A stretch of 64,000 nucleotides of DNA from Pseudomonadota bacterium (GTDB lineage Bacteria; Pseudomonadota; Gammaproteobacteria; Burkholderiales; Burkholderiaceae_C). How positions within the stretch are numbered: the stretch's first letter is position 1; every line of letters starts with the position of its first letter. The notes under the pieces were generated by a model. It saw nothing but the letters and a program-made list of their open reading frames with translations, did no database searches and was not told the origin of the DNA. This document shows, in pieces, positions 1 through 7,959 of this stretch. The translations under genes and the position numbers were made by a program. The DNA lies in assembly GCA_023442945.1 (NCBI GenBank), contig JAEZWW010000107.1, positions 134,447 to 198,446 on the forward strand. Reading direction: 5' to 3'.

Positions 1-568
1 GCGAGCAGACCTTGGCGCCGTTGGGCGCCTGCGCTTCGTCCAGCGCCAGGCAGCGCGTGAAGTGGTCCATGCCGGCCTTGGCCGAACAGTACGCGGCCTG
101 CGAGGCCATCGCCTTGCGGCCCAGGCCGGACGAGATGTTCAGCACCTTGCGCTCGGCCTTCCAGCCGCGCGTGGCGTCCAGAAACGCGGCGGACAGCAGC
201 ATGGGCGCTTCCAACCCGACGCGCAGCGCGTTGGCCAGGTCGGCCGGGCGGCTGTCGCGCAGCGGGGCGATCGGCGGGATCACGCCGGCGTTGTTGATCA
301 GCGTGGCGCTGGCAAAGCGGTCGGCGGGCATGTCGCCCAGCCAGCCGCGCAAGTGCGCGGCGACGGCCACCCCGTCGGCCAGGTCGGCGGACCACTGCGT
401 CAACTGCGCGCCCGACTTGGCGGCGTGCTGGGCCAGATCGCCATTGACGCGGCGCGCCAGCGTCAACACGGTGTGGCCGGCGGCCAGCAACTGCTGGGCC
501 ATGGCCAGGCCCATGCCGCGCGAGGCGCCGGTGAGGATGTAGATATGGTGTGCGGCTGATTCGCTCAT
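1..568 (-). CDS. SDR family NAD(P)-dependent oxidoreductase (C-terminus beyond the window)
   Basis: Translating the minus strand from the ATG at 566-568 gives 189 codons running off the left edge, so the C-terminus is missing. The Rossmann nucleotide loop TGASRGMG is at residues 13-20, NNAG at 92-95, the catalytic Ser near 147, and the Tyr-x3-Lys pair as YCSAK at 160-164. All catalytic elements of a classical short-chain dehydrogenase are therefore present. The substrate cannot be told from sequence; the compact N-terminus and the run SGLGRKAM resemble sepiapterin-reductase/YueD-like members, which is only a guess. It is the first gene of its strand here, with the 28-bp tandem repeat upstream. 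Confidence 0.85.
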   Translation of the reverse strand, partial: MSESAAHHIYILTGASRGMGLAMAQQLLAAGHTVLTLARRVNGDLAQHAAKSGAQLTQWSADLADGVAVAAHLRGWLGDMPADRFASATLINNAGVIPPIAPLRDSRPADLANALRVGLEAPMLLSAAFLDATRGWKAERKVLNISSGLGRKAMASQAAYCSAKAGMDHFTRCLALDEAQAPNGAKVCS

Positions 569-654
569 AGACCGCGAATCTAACAAAACCGCGTGACCTG
601 CCGTTGGGGGTACGGCTATTGGGCCTACCGGGCGTCGCCGAAGAACGCACAACG

Positions 655-766
655 CCGCGCAAGGCGGCGTTGGCGTAGTCAGCCGCGCGAGGCGGCGTTG
701 GTGTGACCAGCCGCACAAGGCGGCATTGAAGCAGTCAGCCGCGCAAAGCGGCTTTGGTGTGACCAG
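655..766. repeat. Four tandem copies of a 28-bp GC-rich repeat
   Basis: Units lie at 655-682, 683-710, 711-738 and 739-766, each beginning CCGCGCAAGGCGGCGTTGG or a close variant. Each can fold into a small GCCGC/GCGGC hairpin. Unit ends alternate between GTCAG (units 1, 3) and ACCAG (units 2, 4), suggesting a 56-bp higher-order unit that was duplicated. A decayed fifth unit may follow. It sits between the start of the SDR gene and the end of the lipoprotein gene; no gene is evident in 569-841. Confidence 0.85.
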
Positions 767-841
767 CCGGGCAGGGCCGGTGGCGCGGACGGCGGCTGGC
801 GGCCGGGCGTCTTCCAACGCCTGGCCGCGCGCCGCGCGGGT

Positions 842-1432
842 TTACATGCTGATGGCCGACACCTTGGCCGCGCCGACCGCGGCACCGGCTTCCAGGCCGA
901 CGTTGGTCAGCACGAAGCTGGTCACGGCGTGCTGCACGGTCTGGGTGTCGACCGAGCCGTTGGCGCCGATCTTGCCGGCCGCCACGGTGGCGTCAGCACC
1001 GGCCGTCCAGCCCTTGCTGGACTTGAACTTCCGCAGCGCTTCCGGCGTGTTGAACACGTAGACCACCGCTTTTGACTGGCCGCCAGCCTGCAGGCCGACC
1101 GAGCCGGCTGTGGTGCTGAAGTACCCGGTCGTGCGGCCGCCTTCGCGCAGCGCCCCCTTGCCGTATTCGGCGCCGACCACGAACGAGCCGCCGACCACCG
1201 ACGGGAACACCAGCGTGCCGGCGGCGCGCTGCACCAGCTCGCGCGAGCCGGGCACGGTGGAGTACAGGCGCGCCAGCGTGGCGTCGACGTTCTGGTCCAT
1301 CGCGCCGCGCGCGCTGGGACCGGAGGCCTCCGAGCCGGCCGGCGTGGTAGTGCAGCCGACCATGGCGATGCCGCCCACGGCCAGCGCAGCGGCCAAGCCT
1401 AGGGTACGAAGGGAGGGGAAGGATGTGTTCAT
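842..1432 (-). CDS. Ysc84-type lipid-binding lipoprotein (BPSL1445-like)
   Basis: A 196-residue protein starting at the ATG at 1430-1432, preceded by a good ribosome-binding site (AGAGGAG). The N-terminus is a lipoprotein signal peptide: a hydrophobic stretch at residues 11-25 ends in the lipobox MVGC, so it should be anchored to the outer membrane. The rest matches the Ysc84/SYLF lipid-binding family, with glycine-rich beta segments such as VVGGSFVVGAEYGKGALREG and the C-terminal GLEAGAAVGAAK region. Members are abundant secreted or envelope proteins of Burkholderiales, with no firm biochemical role in bacteria. An upstream in-frame extension is less likely because of the clear signal peptide and RBS. 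Confidence 0.85.
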   Translation of the reverse strand: MNTSFPSLRTLGLAAALAVGGIAMVGCTTTPAGSEASGPSARGAMDQNVDATLARLYSTVPGSRELVQRAAGTLVFPSVVGGSFVVGAEYGKGALREGGRTTGYFSTTAGSVGLQAGGQSKAVVYVFNTPEALRKFKSSKGWTAGADATVAAGKIGANGSVDTQTVQHAVTSFVLTNVGLEAGAAVGAAKVSAISM

Positions 1433-1593
1433 TGCGGACTCCTCTGACAACTGAAAAATTTCAACTGGCGCCACTCTAGAGCGCCGCCCTGCGCCGCCGC
1501 GTAGGACACCGGCGCATGCGCTTGTCGCACGCCGCGCCCATCGGGTGGCCAAGGCGCGGGCGGCCTGGCCGCGGTCTTGACGGCGTCATGTTT

Positions 1594-2271
1594 TCAGGCG
1601 GCGACCGCCAGCGCGTAGCGGGCCCGCAGCACGCCGTCGCCCTGGGTCACGAACGGGCGCGTCAGCGCTTGCCGGCCGTGCGCGTCCAGACGGCGCCACA
1701 GGCCGTCACCCGCGTTGCCCGGGTCGCCTTCGACGTACAGCTGGGTCGTCAGCAACTCGCGCCGGCCCAGGCGCACTTTCAGGTGGATGTGCGGCGTGCG
1801 ACCGGTGTACGGTGCGGGCCGCAAGGTGTGAAAGCGCCAGGCGCCGTCGCTGCCCACCACGACCCGGCCAAAGCCCTGAAAGGCCGGGTCGGCGCGGTCG
1901 CCATCGCGCGGGTGGTGGTAATGGCCGGCCTGGTCGCACTGCCAGATCTCGACCACGGCGCCCTGCAGCGCGCGGCCGTCCAGGTCGGTCAGGCGGCCTT
2001 CGACCCAGGCCGGCGTGCCGCCGCCGTAGCGCCGCGCGCCGTTCCGCAGCAGGTCGTGGTCGGTGTCGGCCGGCAGCACGACGGGGTAGAACGGCCCCTC
2101 GGTCTGGCTGGGCGTCGGCCGCAGCCGCTCCGGCGCCTGGGCGCGTGCGCCTGTGCAGACCCACGGCGCGGCGACCAGCGCGAACGTGGCCTGCCGGCGG
2201 CCGACCCCGCCCCAACCGCGCGGGCGCGTCGGCGTCGCCGGGGTGGGCGAAGGGGAAATCGGTCGGCGCAT
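1594..2271 (-). CDS. Tat-exported intradiol ring-cleavage dioxygenase-like protein
   Basis: 225 residues. The N-terminus carries a twin-arginine signal (GRRQATFALVA followed by a hydrophobic run and an AxA site), so the protein is probably exported folded. The mature part is the beta-sandwich domain of protocatechuate 3,4-dioxygenase-like enzymes: TEGPFYP, the Tyr in CDQAGHYHHP, a second Tyr in PAPYTGR, and the two His of PHIHLKV. These are the four residues expected to hold Fe(III). Exported relatives exist widely, but their substrates are mostly unknown; no aromatic-degradation genes flank it. The start at 2271 is chosen because it keeps the Tat motif. Confidence 0.8.
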   Translation of the reverse strand: MRRPISPSPTPATPTRPRGWGGVGRRQATFALVAAPWVCTGARAQAPERLRPTPSQTEGPFYPVVLPADTDHDLLRNGARRYGGGTPAWVEGRLTDLDGRALQGAVVEIWQCDQAGHYHHPRDGDRADPAFQGFGRVVVGSDGAWRFHTLRPAPYTGRTPHIHLKVRLGRRELLTTQLYVEGDPGNAGDGLWRRLDAHGRQALTRPFVTQGDGVLRARYALAVAA

Positions 2272-2327
2272 TACCCGTCCGAGCCGCGTTAGGCCGCTGG
2301 AGTTCCGCCTTTTTTGCTGCGAAATCC

Positions 2328-2372
2328 GTAGCTGCTCGCGCAGGTGGTTGTAGCGCGAGCGACCGATTTGAT
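2328..2372 (-). repeat. Dispersed palindromic repeat, copy 1
   Basis: Reverse-orientation copy between the dioxygenase and pseudouridine-synthase genes. Its arms are GCTCG/CGAGC instead of the commoner CTGGCC/GGCCAG, around the conserved GCGCAGGTGGTTGTAG loop, so both arms have changed together. Confidence 0.7.
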
Positions 2373-2391
2373 TAGAAAAGCCCCAGGGACT

Positions 2392-3171
2392 TCAGAACGG
2401 CGCGGGGCTTTCCCAGCGCAGGGCCGCGCCGCTGACCGGGTGCGTCAGCCCCAGCGCGCAGGCGTGCAGCATCAGGCGCGGCGCTGTATCGCCCGCCGCA
2501 CCGTACAGCGTGTCGCCGACGATCGGGTGGCCCAGGGCCATGAGGTGCACGCGCAGCTGGTGCGAACGGCCGGTGATGGGCGCCAGCGCGACGCGCGTGG
2601 TGTCGCTGGCGGGGTCGTAGGCCAAGGGCTGCCACAGCGTCTGGCTGGGTTTGCCGGTGGCGGCGTCGACCTTGCTGCGCGGGCGGTTGGGCCAGTCGAC
2701 GATGAGGGGCAGGTCGATCAGGGCCCAGCCGGGTGGCGGAGGGGTGGCGCGGTCGCCGTTCGGCGGAGGGCGATTGTCGGCGCGCGGGTCGGCGGCGGTG
2801 TCCGATGCGGGCGGTGGCGACGGCGGCGCTGGGGGCAGGATCAGCCGGCCGTGGACCAGCGCTTCGTAGCGCTTGTGCACGCGGCGTTCGGCGAAGGCGG
2901 CGGACAGCTGGCGCTGCACGGCGGGGCTGCGCGCCAGCACGATCAGGCCGCTGGTGGCCTGGTCCAGCCGGTGGACGATCAACGCGTCGGGCCAGCGGCG
3001 CTGGGCGCGGGCGCTGAGGCAGTCGGCCTTGTCGGGGCCGCGCCCGGGCACGGCCAGCAGGTCGGCGGGTTTGTCCAGCACCAGCAGGTGGGCGTCTTCA
3101 TGGACCACGTTCAAAGGGCCAAAAGGCGCGTCGGCGCTACAGCCGTCTGCGCAGGCAGCTATCGATGGCAT
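2392..3171 (-). CDS. RluA-family RNA pseudouridine synthase
   Basis: 259 residues from the ATG at 3169-3171. It converts uridine to pseudouridine in rRNA or tRNA; the target is not deducible. The catalytic Asp is D70 in HRLDQATSG, followed by the family motifs RYEALVHG and ITGRSHQLRVHL and the ending HPIVGDTLYG. Residues about 113-148 form a Pro/Asp-rich insert not typical of the family, probably a disordered loop. No S4 domain is present. The first dozen or so codons, including the start, come from dispersed repeat copy 2, and there is no clear ribosome-binding site. A longer reading would overlap the next gene and is rejected. The true start could also be a GTG near NVVHED. Confidence 0.85.
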   Translation of the reverse strand: MPSIAACADGCSADAPFGPLNVVHEDAHLLVLDKPADLLAVPGRGPDKADCLSARAQRRWPDALIVHRLDQATSGLIVLARSPAVQRQLSAAFAERRVHKRYEALVHGRLILPPAPPSPPPASDTAADPRADNRPPPNGDRATPPPPGWALIDLPLIVDWPNRPRSKVDAATGKPSQTLWQPLAYDPASDTTRVALAPITGRSHQLRVHLMALGHPIVGDTLYGAAGDTAPRLMLHACALGLTHPVSGAALRWESPAPF

Positions 3172-3174
3172 AGC
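3118..3174 (+). repeat. Dispersed palindromic repeat, copy 2
   Basis: Core GCGCTACAGCCGTCTGCGC and the closing ATAGC are present. Read on the minus strand, this copy supplies the start codon and first residues of the pseudouridine synthase. Confidence 0.75.
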
Positions 3175-3220
3175 AGGCAACAACGGGGTCGGCGCGTGCG
3201 TGCGACGGGCGAGGCGCGCC

Positions 3221-3778
3221 TCACGCCGCGTTCGCGGGGTCGTCCGGGGCGCCGGAACCCATCGCGCCGTCGATGCACGGGGTGCCCAGCGCGAGGATCT
3301 GCGCCAGCTCGTCCGCGCCAACGCTGCGCGCGCTGCCAAAGCCGGCGATCTGGCGCGCGCCGGTGGGCGTGAGGGTGACGAAGCGGAAGTCGGGCAGCGC
3401 GGTCATGAAGGCCGCGTCGGGAAAGCGCAGGGCGTAGGCGGCCTCGGCGGTGCGCGCGGCGGGCGACCCGGGTTCGGGCGTGTGCGCCAGCACCTCGATC
3501 GACACGCGCGCCAGGTCGTGCACGGGGGCGCCGGGCACTTCCGGCGCGCCGATCAGCAACGCGGCGCGCGGGTGGGCTTGCAGATGGGCGCAGTGCGCGG
3601 CCAGGGCGCTGACATGCAGCACGAGGACCGGCGCGCCATCGCCAAGGGGGTCGACGGCGAACGGCACCAGCGACACGCTGGGCGTGCCGCCCGCGCCCAG
3701 CGTAGCCAGGGCCGCGGTGCGGCGTGTGCACAGCAGCTGGTGCAGGGCGTGGCCGAGTCGGGGCAGGTGGGGGCGCAT
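3221..3778 (-). CDS. Pyridoxamine 5'-phosphate oxidase-related FMN-binding protein (HugZ-like)
   Basis: 185 residues from the ATG at 3776-3778. The N-terminal half has the split-barrel signature of the PNPOx-like superfamily: RRTAALATLGAGGTPSVSLVPF, then LHVSALAAHCAHLQAHPRAALLI. A C-terminal extension with DFRFVTLTPTGARQIAGFGSA resembles HugZ and Rv2607-like heme- or F420/flavin-binding members. A role in flavin-dependent redox or heme handling is possible but unproven. An upstream in-frame ATG at 3856 would place repeat copy 3 inside the protein, so the internal start is preferred; neither has a strong ribosome-binding site. Confidence 0.75.
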   Translation of the reverse strand: MRPHLPRLGHALHQLLCTRRTAALATLGAGGTPSVSLVPFAVDPLGDGAPVLVLHVSALAAHCAHLQAHPRAALLIGAPEVPGAPVHDLARVSIEVLAHTPEPGSPAARTAEAAYALRFPDAAFMTALPDFRFVTLTPTGARQIAGFGSARSVGADELAQILALGTPCIDGAMGSGAPDDPANAA

Positions 3779-3824
3779 GCGGGTGTTGGACGGAGTAGGA
3801 CGCAGCGGACGGGCAGGCCGATCT

Positions 3825-3881
3825 TGGTAAAAACAGGCCGCCGGCCTTACAGCCATCTGCGCGGCCAGCTATGAAAAAAGA
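3825..3881 (+). repeat. Dispersed palindromic repeat, copy 3
   Basis: Good match, with arms CCGGCC and GGCCAG around TTACAGCCATCTGCGC. It lies between the FMN-binding protein and the sensor-like gene. Confidence 0.8.
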
Positions 3882-3928
3882 GTCTCAAGCGGCCCGGACG
3901 ACGCGTGAGCAACGCTGACAAGGCGCGG

Positions 3929-5128
3929 CTACATCACCTTGCACAGCTCGAACACCAGCGCCGGACCGAGCGACTGGCCGATCGCCCCGGCGGCCACGCG
4001 GCCGGTGGAGATGGCGCCGATGGTGGAGGCCTGGAATTCGGTGGCGCCGGCCTGTTCGTTGATCTCGATCACCGCGGGCGGCGAGCCGGCCTGCGCACCG
4101 ATCTGTTCGCGCAGCTGTTCCATGGCGGCGGCGGCCACGCTGGCGTCGTACACCAGCGCGTCGGGCAGGTGCTGCTGTGCCAGGCGCGCGGCCTGGTGCA
4201 GGTCGTCGGCCTGGTCGACCAGCACGCCGTAACCGGCCAGCGCCTGCAGGCACTGCGCGCGCCGCTGCGGCTGGGCGGACACCACCAGCACGCGGCAACC
4301 CTGAATGACGGCGGATACGCTGGACGGGCCGACGTGTTCTTCCATCGCGGTGGCCAGCTGGGCCTCGGTCGCGGCCGCCATGCTGACGGTGACGCGCACG
4401 TGGTCGTCGCGCATTTCCATCTGCGTTTGCGCGTCCAGCGCGCGCGCCAGTTGGTGCCACAGCATCCAGCGGACGCTGCGCCAGCTGCCTTCGGGCGTGG
4501 TGGCCGGGTCGCACCAGGCGGCCACGCGCAGGCGCGGGCGGCCGGTGCGGCTGGACTTGTCGACCGTGATGGCAACGTTGGGCGACAGCAGGCCGGCCCA
4601 TTGCAGCATCTCGTCGATCAGCAGATAGGTCATGCTGGAATCCGCGAACACCTGCGCCTGCGCCAGGCCCTGGCGCACGCTGACCTGGCGGCGCTTGAAC
4701 CAGTCGCTGCGCGCGGTCAGCGCGGCGCGGGCGACGTCGGCCAGGTTGAGGACTTCGCGGTGCTGGGCGGGCGGGTCTTCGCGCAGACGCAGCATCTGTT
4801 GGGCGGCCAGACCGGCCTGGCGCGCGCGCTCGATCGCGTCGCGCAGCGGGGCCAGGCCACTGACCAGGCCCGGTTCCAGCCGGTTGAGGCGGTCCAGCTG
4901 TTCGCTGGCGGTGGCGAGCGACCCCGACACTTCTTCGCCCAGCAGGCGCACGACGTCGGGCCAGGGGACGGGTTGGCCATCCGCGCCCAGCGCCGGCATC
5001 GGGGCATCGCTGGCCGCGCCGGCGAGCGCGTGGGGGCGGGCGCGGCCGTGGGGACTGGCCGGCGCGGCCGCGTCGGGCGACAGCCGCGTGCGCGCGGCCT
5101 GTCGCAGGGAAAACCAGTTCAGCGCCAT
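3929..5128 (-). CDS. Degenerate histidine-kinase-like protein with pseudo-receiver domain
   Basis: 399 residues; the start at 5126-5128 follows a strong AAGGAGG site. Residues about 60-115 form an alpha-helical region like a kinase dimerisation domain, but no phospho-acceptor His is visible. Residues about 120-265 look like a GHKL ATPase fold with an altered N-box (LLIDEMLQWAG, where Asn is expected). After a linker, GCRVLVVSAQPQRRAQCLQA begins a response-receiver-like fold with a VYDASV strand, lacking the usual Thr and Lys. No transmembrane segment is present. It probably acts as a soluble signalling scaffold rather than an active kinase; this is inference from degenerate motifs. Confidence 0.55.
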   Translation of the reverse strand: MALNWFSLRQAARTRLSPDAAAPASPHGRARPHALAGAASDAPMPALGADGQPVPWPDVVRLLGEEVSGSLATASEQLDRLNRLEPGLVSGLAPLRDAIERARQAGLAAQQMLRLREDPPAQHREVLNLADVARAALTARSDWFKRRQVSVRQGLAQAQVFADSSMTYLLIDEMLQWAGLLSPNVAITVDKSSRTGRPRLRVAAWCDPATTPEGSWRSVRWMLWHQLARALDAQTQMEMRDDHVRVTVSMAAATEAQLATAMEEHVGPSSVSAVIQGCRVLVVSAQPQRRAQCLQALAGYGVLVDQADDLHQAARLAQQHLPDALVYDASVAAAAMEQLREQIGAQAGSPPAVIEINEQAGATEFQASTIGAISTGRVAAGAIGQSLGPALVFELCKVM

Positions 5129-5205
5129 CTCAGCCTCCTTGCCTTGCAACCTGCCGGTCACGGCCACGAGGCCATGCGCCCGCAGGCTGACGGTATTCTG
5201 GGCAA

Positions 5206-5211
5206 AGTATA
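5206..5211 (-). promoter_or_regulatory. Possible -10 element for the sensor-like gene
   Basis: TATACT on the minus strand, about 80 bases before the start codon. No convincing -35 element at 16-18 bp. Region 5129-5291 holds no gene. Confidence 0.3.
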
Positions 5212-5291
5212 GGGGCCGGGCGTGATGGCTGCGCGCACCGGGCCGTACGGGCGGCCAGAGGGGGCCGACGCGCCGCCGGCGGATGGGCGGA

Positions 5292-6593
5292 TCAGCGCAG
5301 GTTACTGGCCATGCGGGTGCGCATGCGGTGCACGTCCAGCGGCGTCACTTCCGGGGCGCCGTTGCCCCAGCTGGCGCGCAGGTAGGTCAGCACCGCGGCG
5401 ATGTCGCGGTCGTTCAGCACCAGGGTGAAGGGCGGCATGCCGTAAGGCCGGGGGTGGCCGGCGGTGTCGGGGGCAAAACCGCCGTACAGCAGCACCTGCA
5501 GCAGGTTGTCGGTCTGCGCCATGGTCACGGCGCGGTTGCCGGCCAGCGGTGGGTAGGCGCCGCGCACACCCTGGCCCTGGGCGCCATGGCAGTCGACGCA
5601 GTGCTGCTGGTACAGCTTTTCGCCCGCCACCACGGCCGACGTGCGCACCGCCGCGCGGCTGGGCGCGGGCGCGGGGGCTTCGGTGGGCGGCAACATCTTC
5701 AGGTAAGTGGCCAGCGCGAGCAGGTCGTCGTCGACCATGTGTTGCGTGCCCTGGGTGACGACTTCGCCCATCGGCCCGCTGACCTGGCCGTGCGGCGCCA
5801 CGCCGGTGCGCATCAGCGCCACGATGTCTTCCAGCGGCCAGTCGGCCATGCCGGCTTCGCGCGGGGACAGCAGCGACGGGGCGTACCAGCCTTCGCTGGC
5901 CATCAGGCCGCCGCCCAGGCTTTGCCAGTCGCCACCGCCCCAGCTGTCGCGCGGTGCGTGGCAAGCCGAGCAATGCGCGACCGCATAAGCCAGGTAGGCG
6001 CCGCGCACGACCGTGGGGCTGTTCTTCCCGGCGGCTGGCAGCGCGGGGGATTCGCCCACCTTGAAGTACAGCGCGCGCCACACCGCCAGCGCGGCCTGCG
6101 TGCCGTACGGCCAGCGCAGGTCGTGCTCGGGCACCTGGGTGCGCACCGGCTTCAGGCTGCGGAAGTGGGCGAACAGCGCGTCGGAATCCTCGCGCGTGAG
6201 CGCGGTGGTGTGCGTGTACGGGAAGGCGGGGTACAGCAGGCGGCCGTCGGCCCCGCGCCCGTGGTGCAGGGCGCGCCAGAAGGTGGCGGACGTCCATTGG
6301 CCGATGCCGGTGTCGGGATCGGGCGTGAGGTTGCTGGTGTAGAGCGTGCCGAACGGCGTCGGGATGGCGCGCCCACCGGTGGCGGGCACGCCGCCGCGCA
6401 TGGTGTGGCAGGCCATGCAGTTGCCGACGCGCGCCAGGTAGGCGCCGCGTTCCACCTGCGCGGGGTCAATGCGCGTGGCGGTTTCCACGACGTTGACATC
6501 CACGCCGTCACCGAAGTTGAACCACCACAGCCAGGCGCTGGCCAGCAGCAACAGGGCGAGCAGGCCGCCGGCGATCCAGACCAGGCGCTTCAT
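5292..6593 (-). CDS. Triheme membrane-anchored cytochrome c (dehydrogenase electron-acceptor type)
   Basis: 433 residues from the ATG at 6591-6593. An N-terminal hydrophobic helix (residues 5-26) exports and probably anchors it. Three c-type heme sites follow: C59-MA-C62-H63, C208-SA-C211-H212 and C332-VD-C335-H336. The layout and motifs such as FRSLKPV and MPPFTLVLNDRDIAAVLTYLR match the cytochrome subunits of membrane alcohol, gluconate and related dehydrogenases, which pass electrons to the respiratory chain. No partner dehydrogenase is adjacent. The start overlaps the stop of the diheme cytochrome gene as ATGA, so the two are translationally coupled. Confidence 0.88.
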   Translation of the reverse strand: MKRLVWIAGGLLALLLLASAWLWWFNFGDGVDVNVVETATRIDPAQVERGAYLARVGNCMACHTMRGGVPATGGRAIPTPFGTLYTSNLTPDPDTGIGQWTSATFWRALHHGRGADGRLLYPAFPYTHTTALTREDSDALFAHFRSLKPVRTQVPEHDLRWPYGTQAALAVWRALYFKVGESPALPAAGKNSPTVVRGAYLAYAVAHCSACHAPRDSWGGGDWQSLGGGLMASEGWYAPSLLSPREAGMADWPLEDIVALMRTGVAPHGQVSGPMGEVVTQGTQHMVDDDLLALATYLKMLPPTEAPAPAPSRAAVRTSAVVAGEKLYQQHCVDCHGAQGQGVRGAYPPLAGNRAVTMAQTDNLLQVLLYGGFAPDTAGHPRPYGMPPFTLVLNDRDIAAVLTYLRASWGNGAPEVTPLDVHRMRTRMASNLR

Positions 6594-7351
6594 CGCGCGG
6601 CCCCGGGCAGCGGTGCGGTGCCGCATTTCAGGTCGGGCGCGCCGGCCGGCACTTCGGGCAGCTTGGGCGCGGGGTGCGGGTCGGCCGGCACCGGTTGGGT
6701 GGCCAGCCAGCTGACGACGGCGTAGGCGTCGCTGTCGGTCAGGCGGCGCACCACGTCGGCCATGCAGTCGGGGGCATGGGCGCGGCGCTGGCCGGTGCGC
6801 CAGCCACCCAACTGGGCCATCAGGTAATCCAGCGGCAGGCCCAGCAGGCCGGGCACCTGGGGCAGGGCGCCGGTCAGCGTCTGGCCGTGGCACTGCACGC
6901 AAGCGGGCAGGCGCAGGGCCGGGTCACCGTTCAACGCCAGGTCGCGCCCGCGTTGCAGCACCGCGGGGGCGGGGCGCTGGGCGGTGGCCGCCGGCGCCGG
7001 GTAGGGCACCTGCAGCGCGGCGAAGTGCTGAGCGATTTCGAACAGGTAGCTGTCGGACAGCGGATCGACCAGGCGGGTCATCAGCCCGTAGTGGCGGCGC
7101 CCGTCACGGAAGTTGAGCAGCTGGTTGTACAGGTAACCCGCCGGCTTGCCCGCCAGGCGCGGGTAATAGCCGTCCGGCCCGGCGCGGCCCTGGTCGCCGT
7201 GGCAGGCGGTGCAGGCCAGCGTGCGCTGGGCCATGTTGTCCTGGAACTGCGGCGCGGCCGACAGCGCAGGCGCCAGGGCGACCAGCACCCCGGCCAGTCC
7301 GGCGCGCCAGCTGGCGGCGATCCCACGGCGAATGCGCGATGCGGGCCCCAT
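6590..7351 (-). CDS. Diheme cytochrome c, c4-like
   Basis: 253 residues with a signal peptide (residues about 10-33, SAAPQ cleavage region). Heme sites are C47-TA-C50-H51 and C151-VQ-C154-H155. The spacing of two similar lobes, each with a leucine-rich segment such as YLYNQLLNFRDGRR and the late Met region, resembles cytochrome c4 and diheme subunits. Probably periplasmic, handing electrons to the triheme protein encoded immediately downstream with a 4-base overlap. Only five bases separate it from the upstream OmpA gene, so all belong to one operon. Confidence 0.85.
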   Translation of the reverse strand: MGPASRIRRGIAASWRAGLAGVLVALAPALSAAPQFQDNMAQRTLACTACHGDQGRAGPDGYYPRLAGKPAGYLYNQLLNFRDGRRHYGLMTRLVDPLSDSYLFEIAQHFAALQVPYPAPAATAQRPAPAVLQRGRDLALNGDPALRLPACVQCHGQTLTGALPQVPGLLGLPLDYLMAQLGGWRTGQRRAHAPDCMADVVRRLTDSDAYAVVSWLATQPVPADPHPAPKLPEVPAGAPDLKCGTAPLPGAAR

Positions 7352-7356
7352 GGCGG

Positions 7357-7959
7357 TCAGCGGATGGTGATTTCGGCGCGGCGGTTGCGCGGCTCGGCGG
7401 TGTTGTCGGGCACGGCGACCACCGGCTCGCGCTCACCCCGGCCCACGGCGTCGACGCGGGCGCGGTCAAAACCCCGCTCGACCAGCAGGTCGCGGATGGC
7501 CGATGCGCGCTGCAGCGACAACTGGTCGTTGGACTCGAGCGAGCCGACGCTGTCGGTGTGGCCGGTCACGATGATCTCGCCGCCCGGCCGCGCGGTGGCG
7601 CGCGAAAGCACGTCGGACAGCTGGCCCATGGATTCGGCGGTCAGCTGCGCGCCACCGGTTTCGAAGTAGAGCGTCAGCTTTTGTTCGGGCGCGGGCTGCG
7701 CGGCCAGCAGCTGCTGGTAGCGGCGCTGGACCTGCTCGGGCGTCAGCTGGTCGGTCTCCAGCGCTTGCTGCTGCGACACCTTGGCTTCGCTGTAGGGCGT
7801 GGACAGCACGGTGCTGGCTTCGCGCGTGCGCACTTCCACGGCGCCTTGCTTGCCGTCCTGCGGCAGCAGCACGACGCGCGTCGCGGGGGCGCAGCCGGCC
7901 AGCACGGCGCCCAGCACGGCCAGGGCCAGCAGGCGGGGGGCGGTGGTCAGCGCGCTCAT
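7357..7959 (-). CDS. OmpA-family peptidoglycan-binding lipoprotein
   Basis: 200 residues. The N-terminus is a lipoprotein signal with lipobox VLAGC (Cys23). A Gln-rich helical linker follows, then an OmpA C-terminal domain from about residue 95: LTLYFETGGAQLT, the diaminopimelate-contact segment GHTDSVGSLESNDQLSLQRA, and a conserved NRRAEITI ending. It should tether the outer membrane to the cell wall. The start codon overlaps the stop of the FecR-domain gene (ATGA). Confidence 0.88.
   Translation of the reverse strand: MSALTTAPRLLALAVLGAVLAGCAPATRVVLLPQDGKQGAVEVRTREASTVLSTPYSEAKVSQQQALETDQLTPEQVQRRYQQLLAAQPAPEQKLTLYFETGGAQLTAESMGQLSDVLSRATARPGGEIIVTGHTDSVGSLESNDQLSLQRASAIRDLLVERGFDRARVDAVGRGEREPVVAVPDNTAEPRNRRAEITIR

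Noticed and set aside
12..559. Long open frames on the plus strand at the left edge
   Set aside because: They are antisense readings of the SDR gene; in this high-GC DNA such open shadows are common (for example 3905-5212, 5283-6725, 7339-9927, 16400-18109, 27324-29279, 33514-35259).
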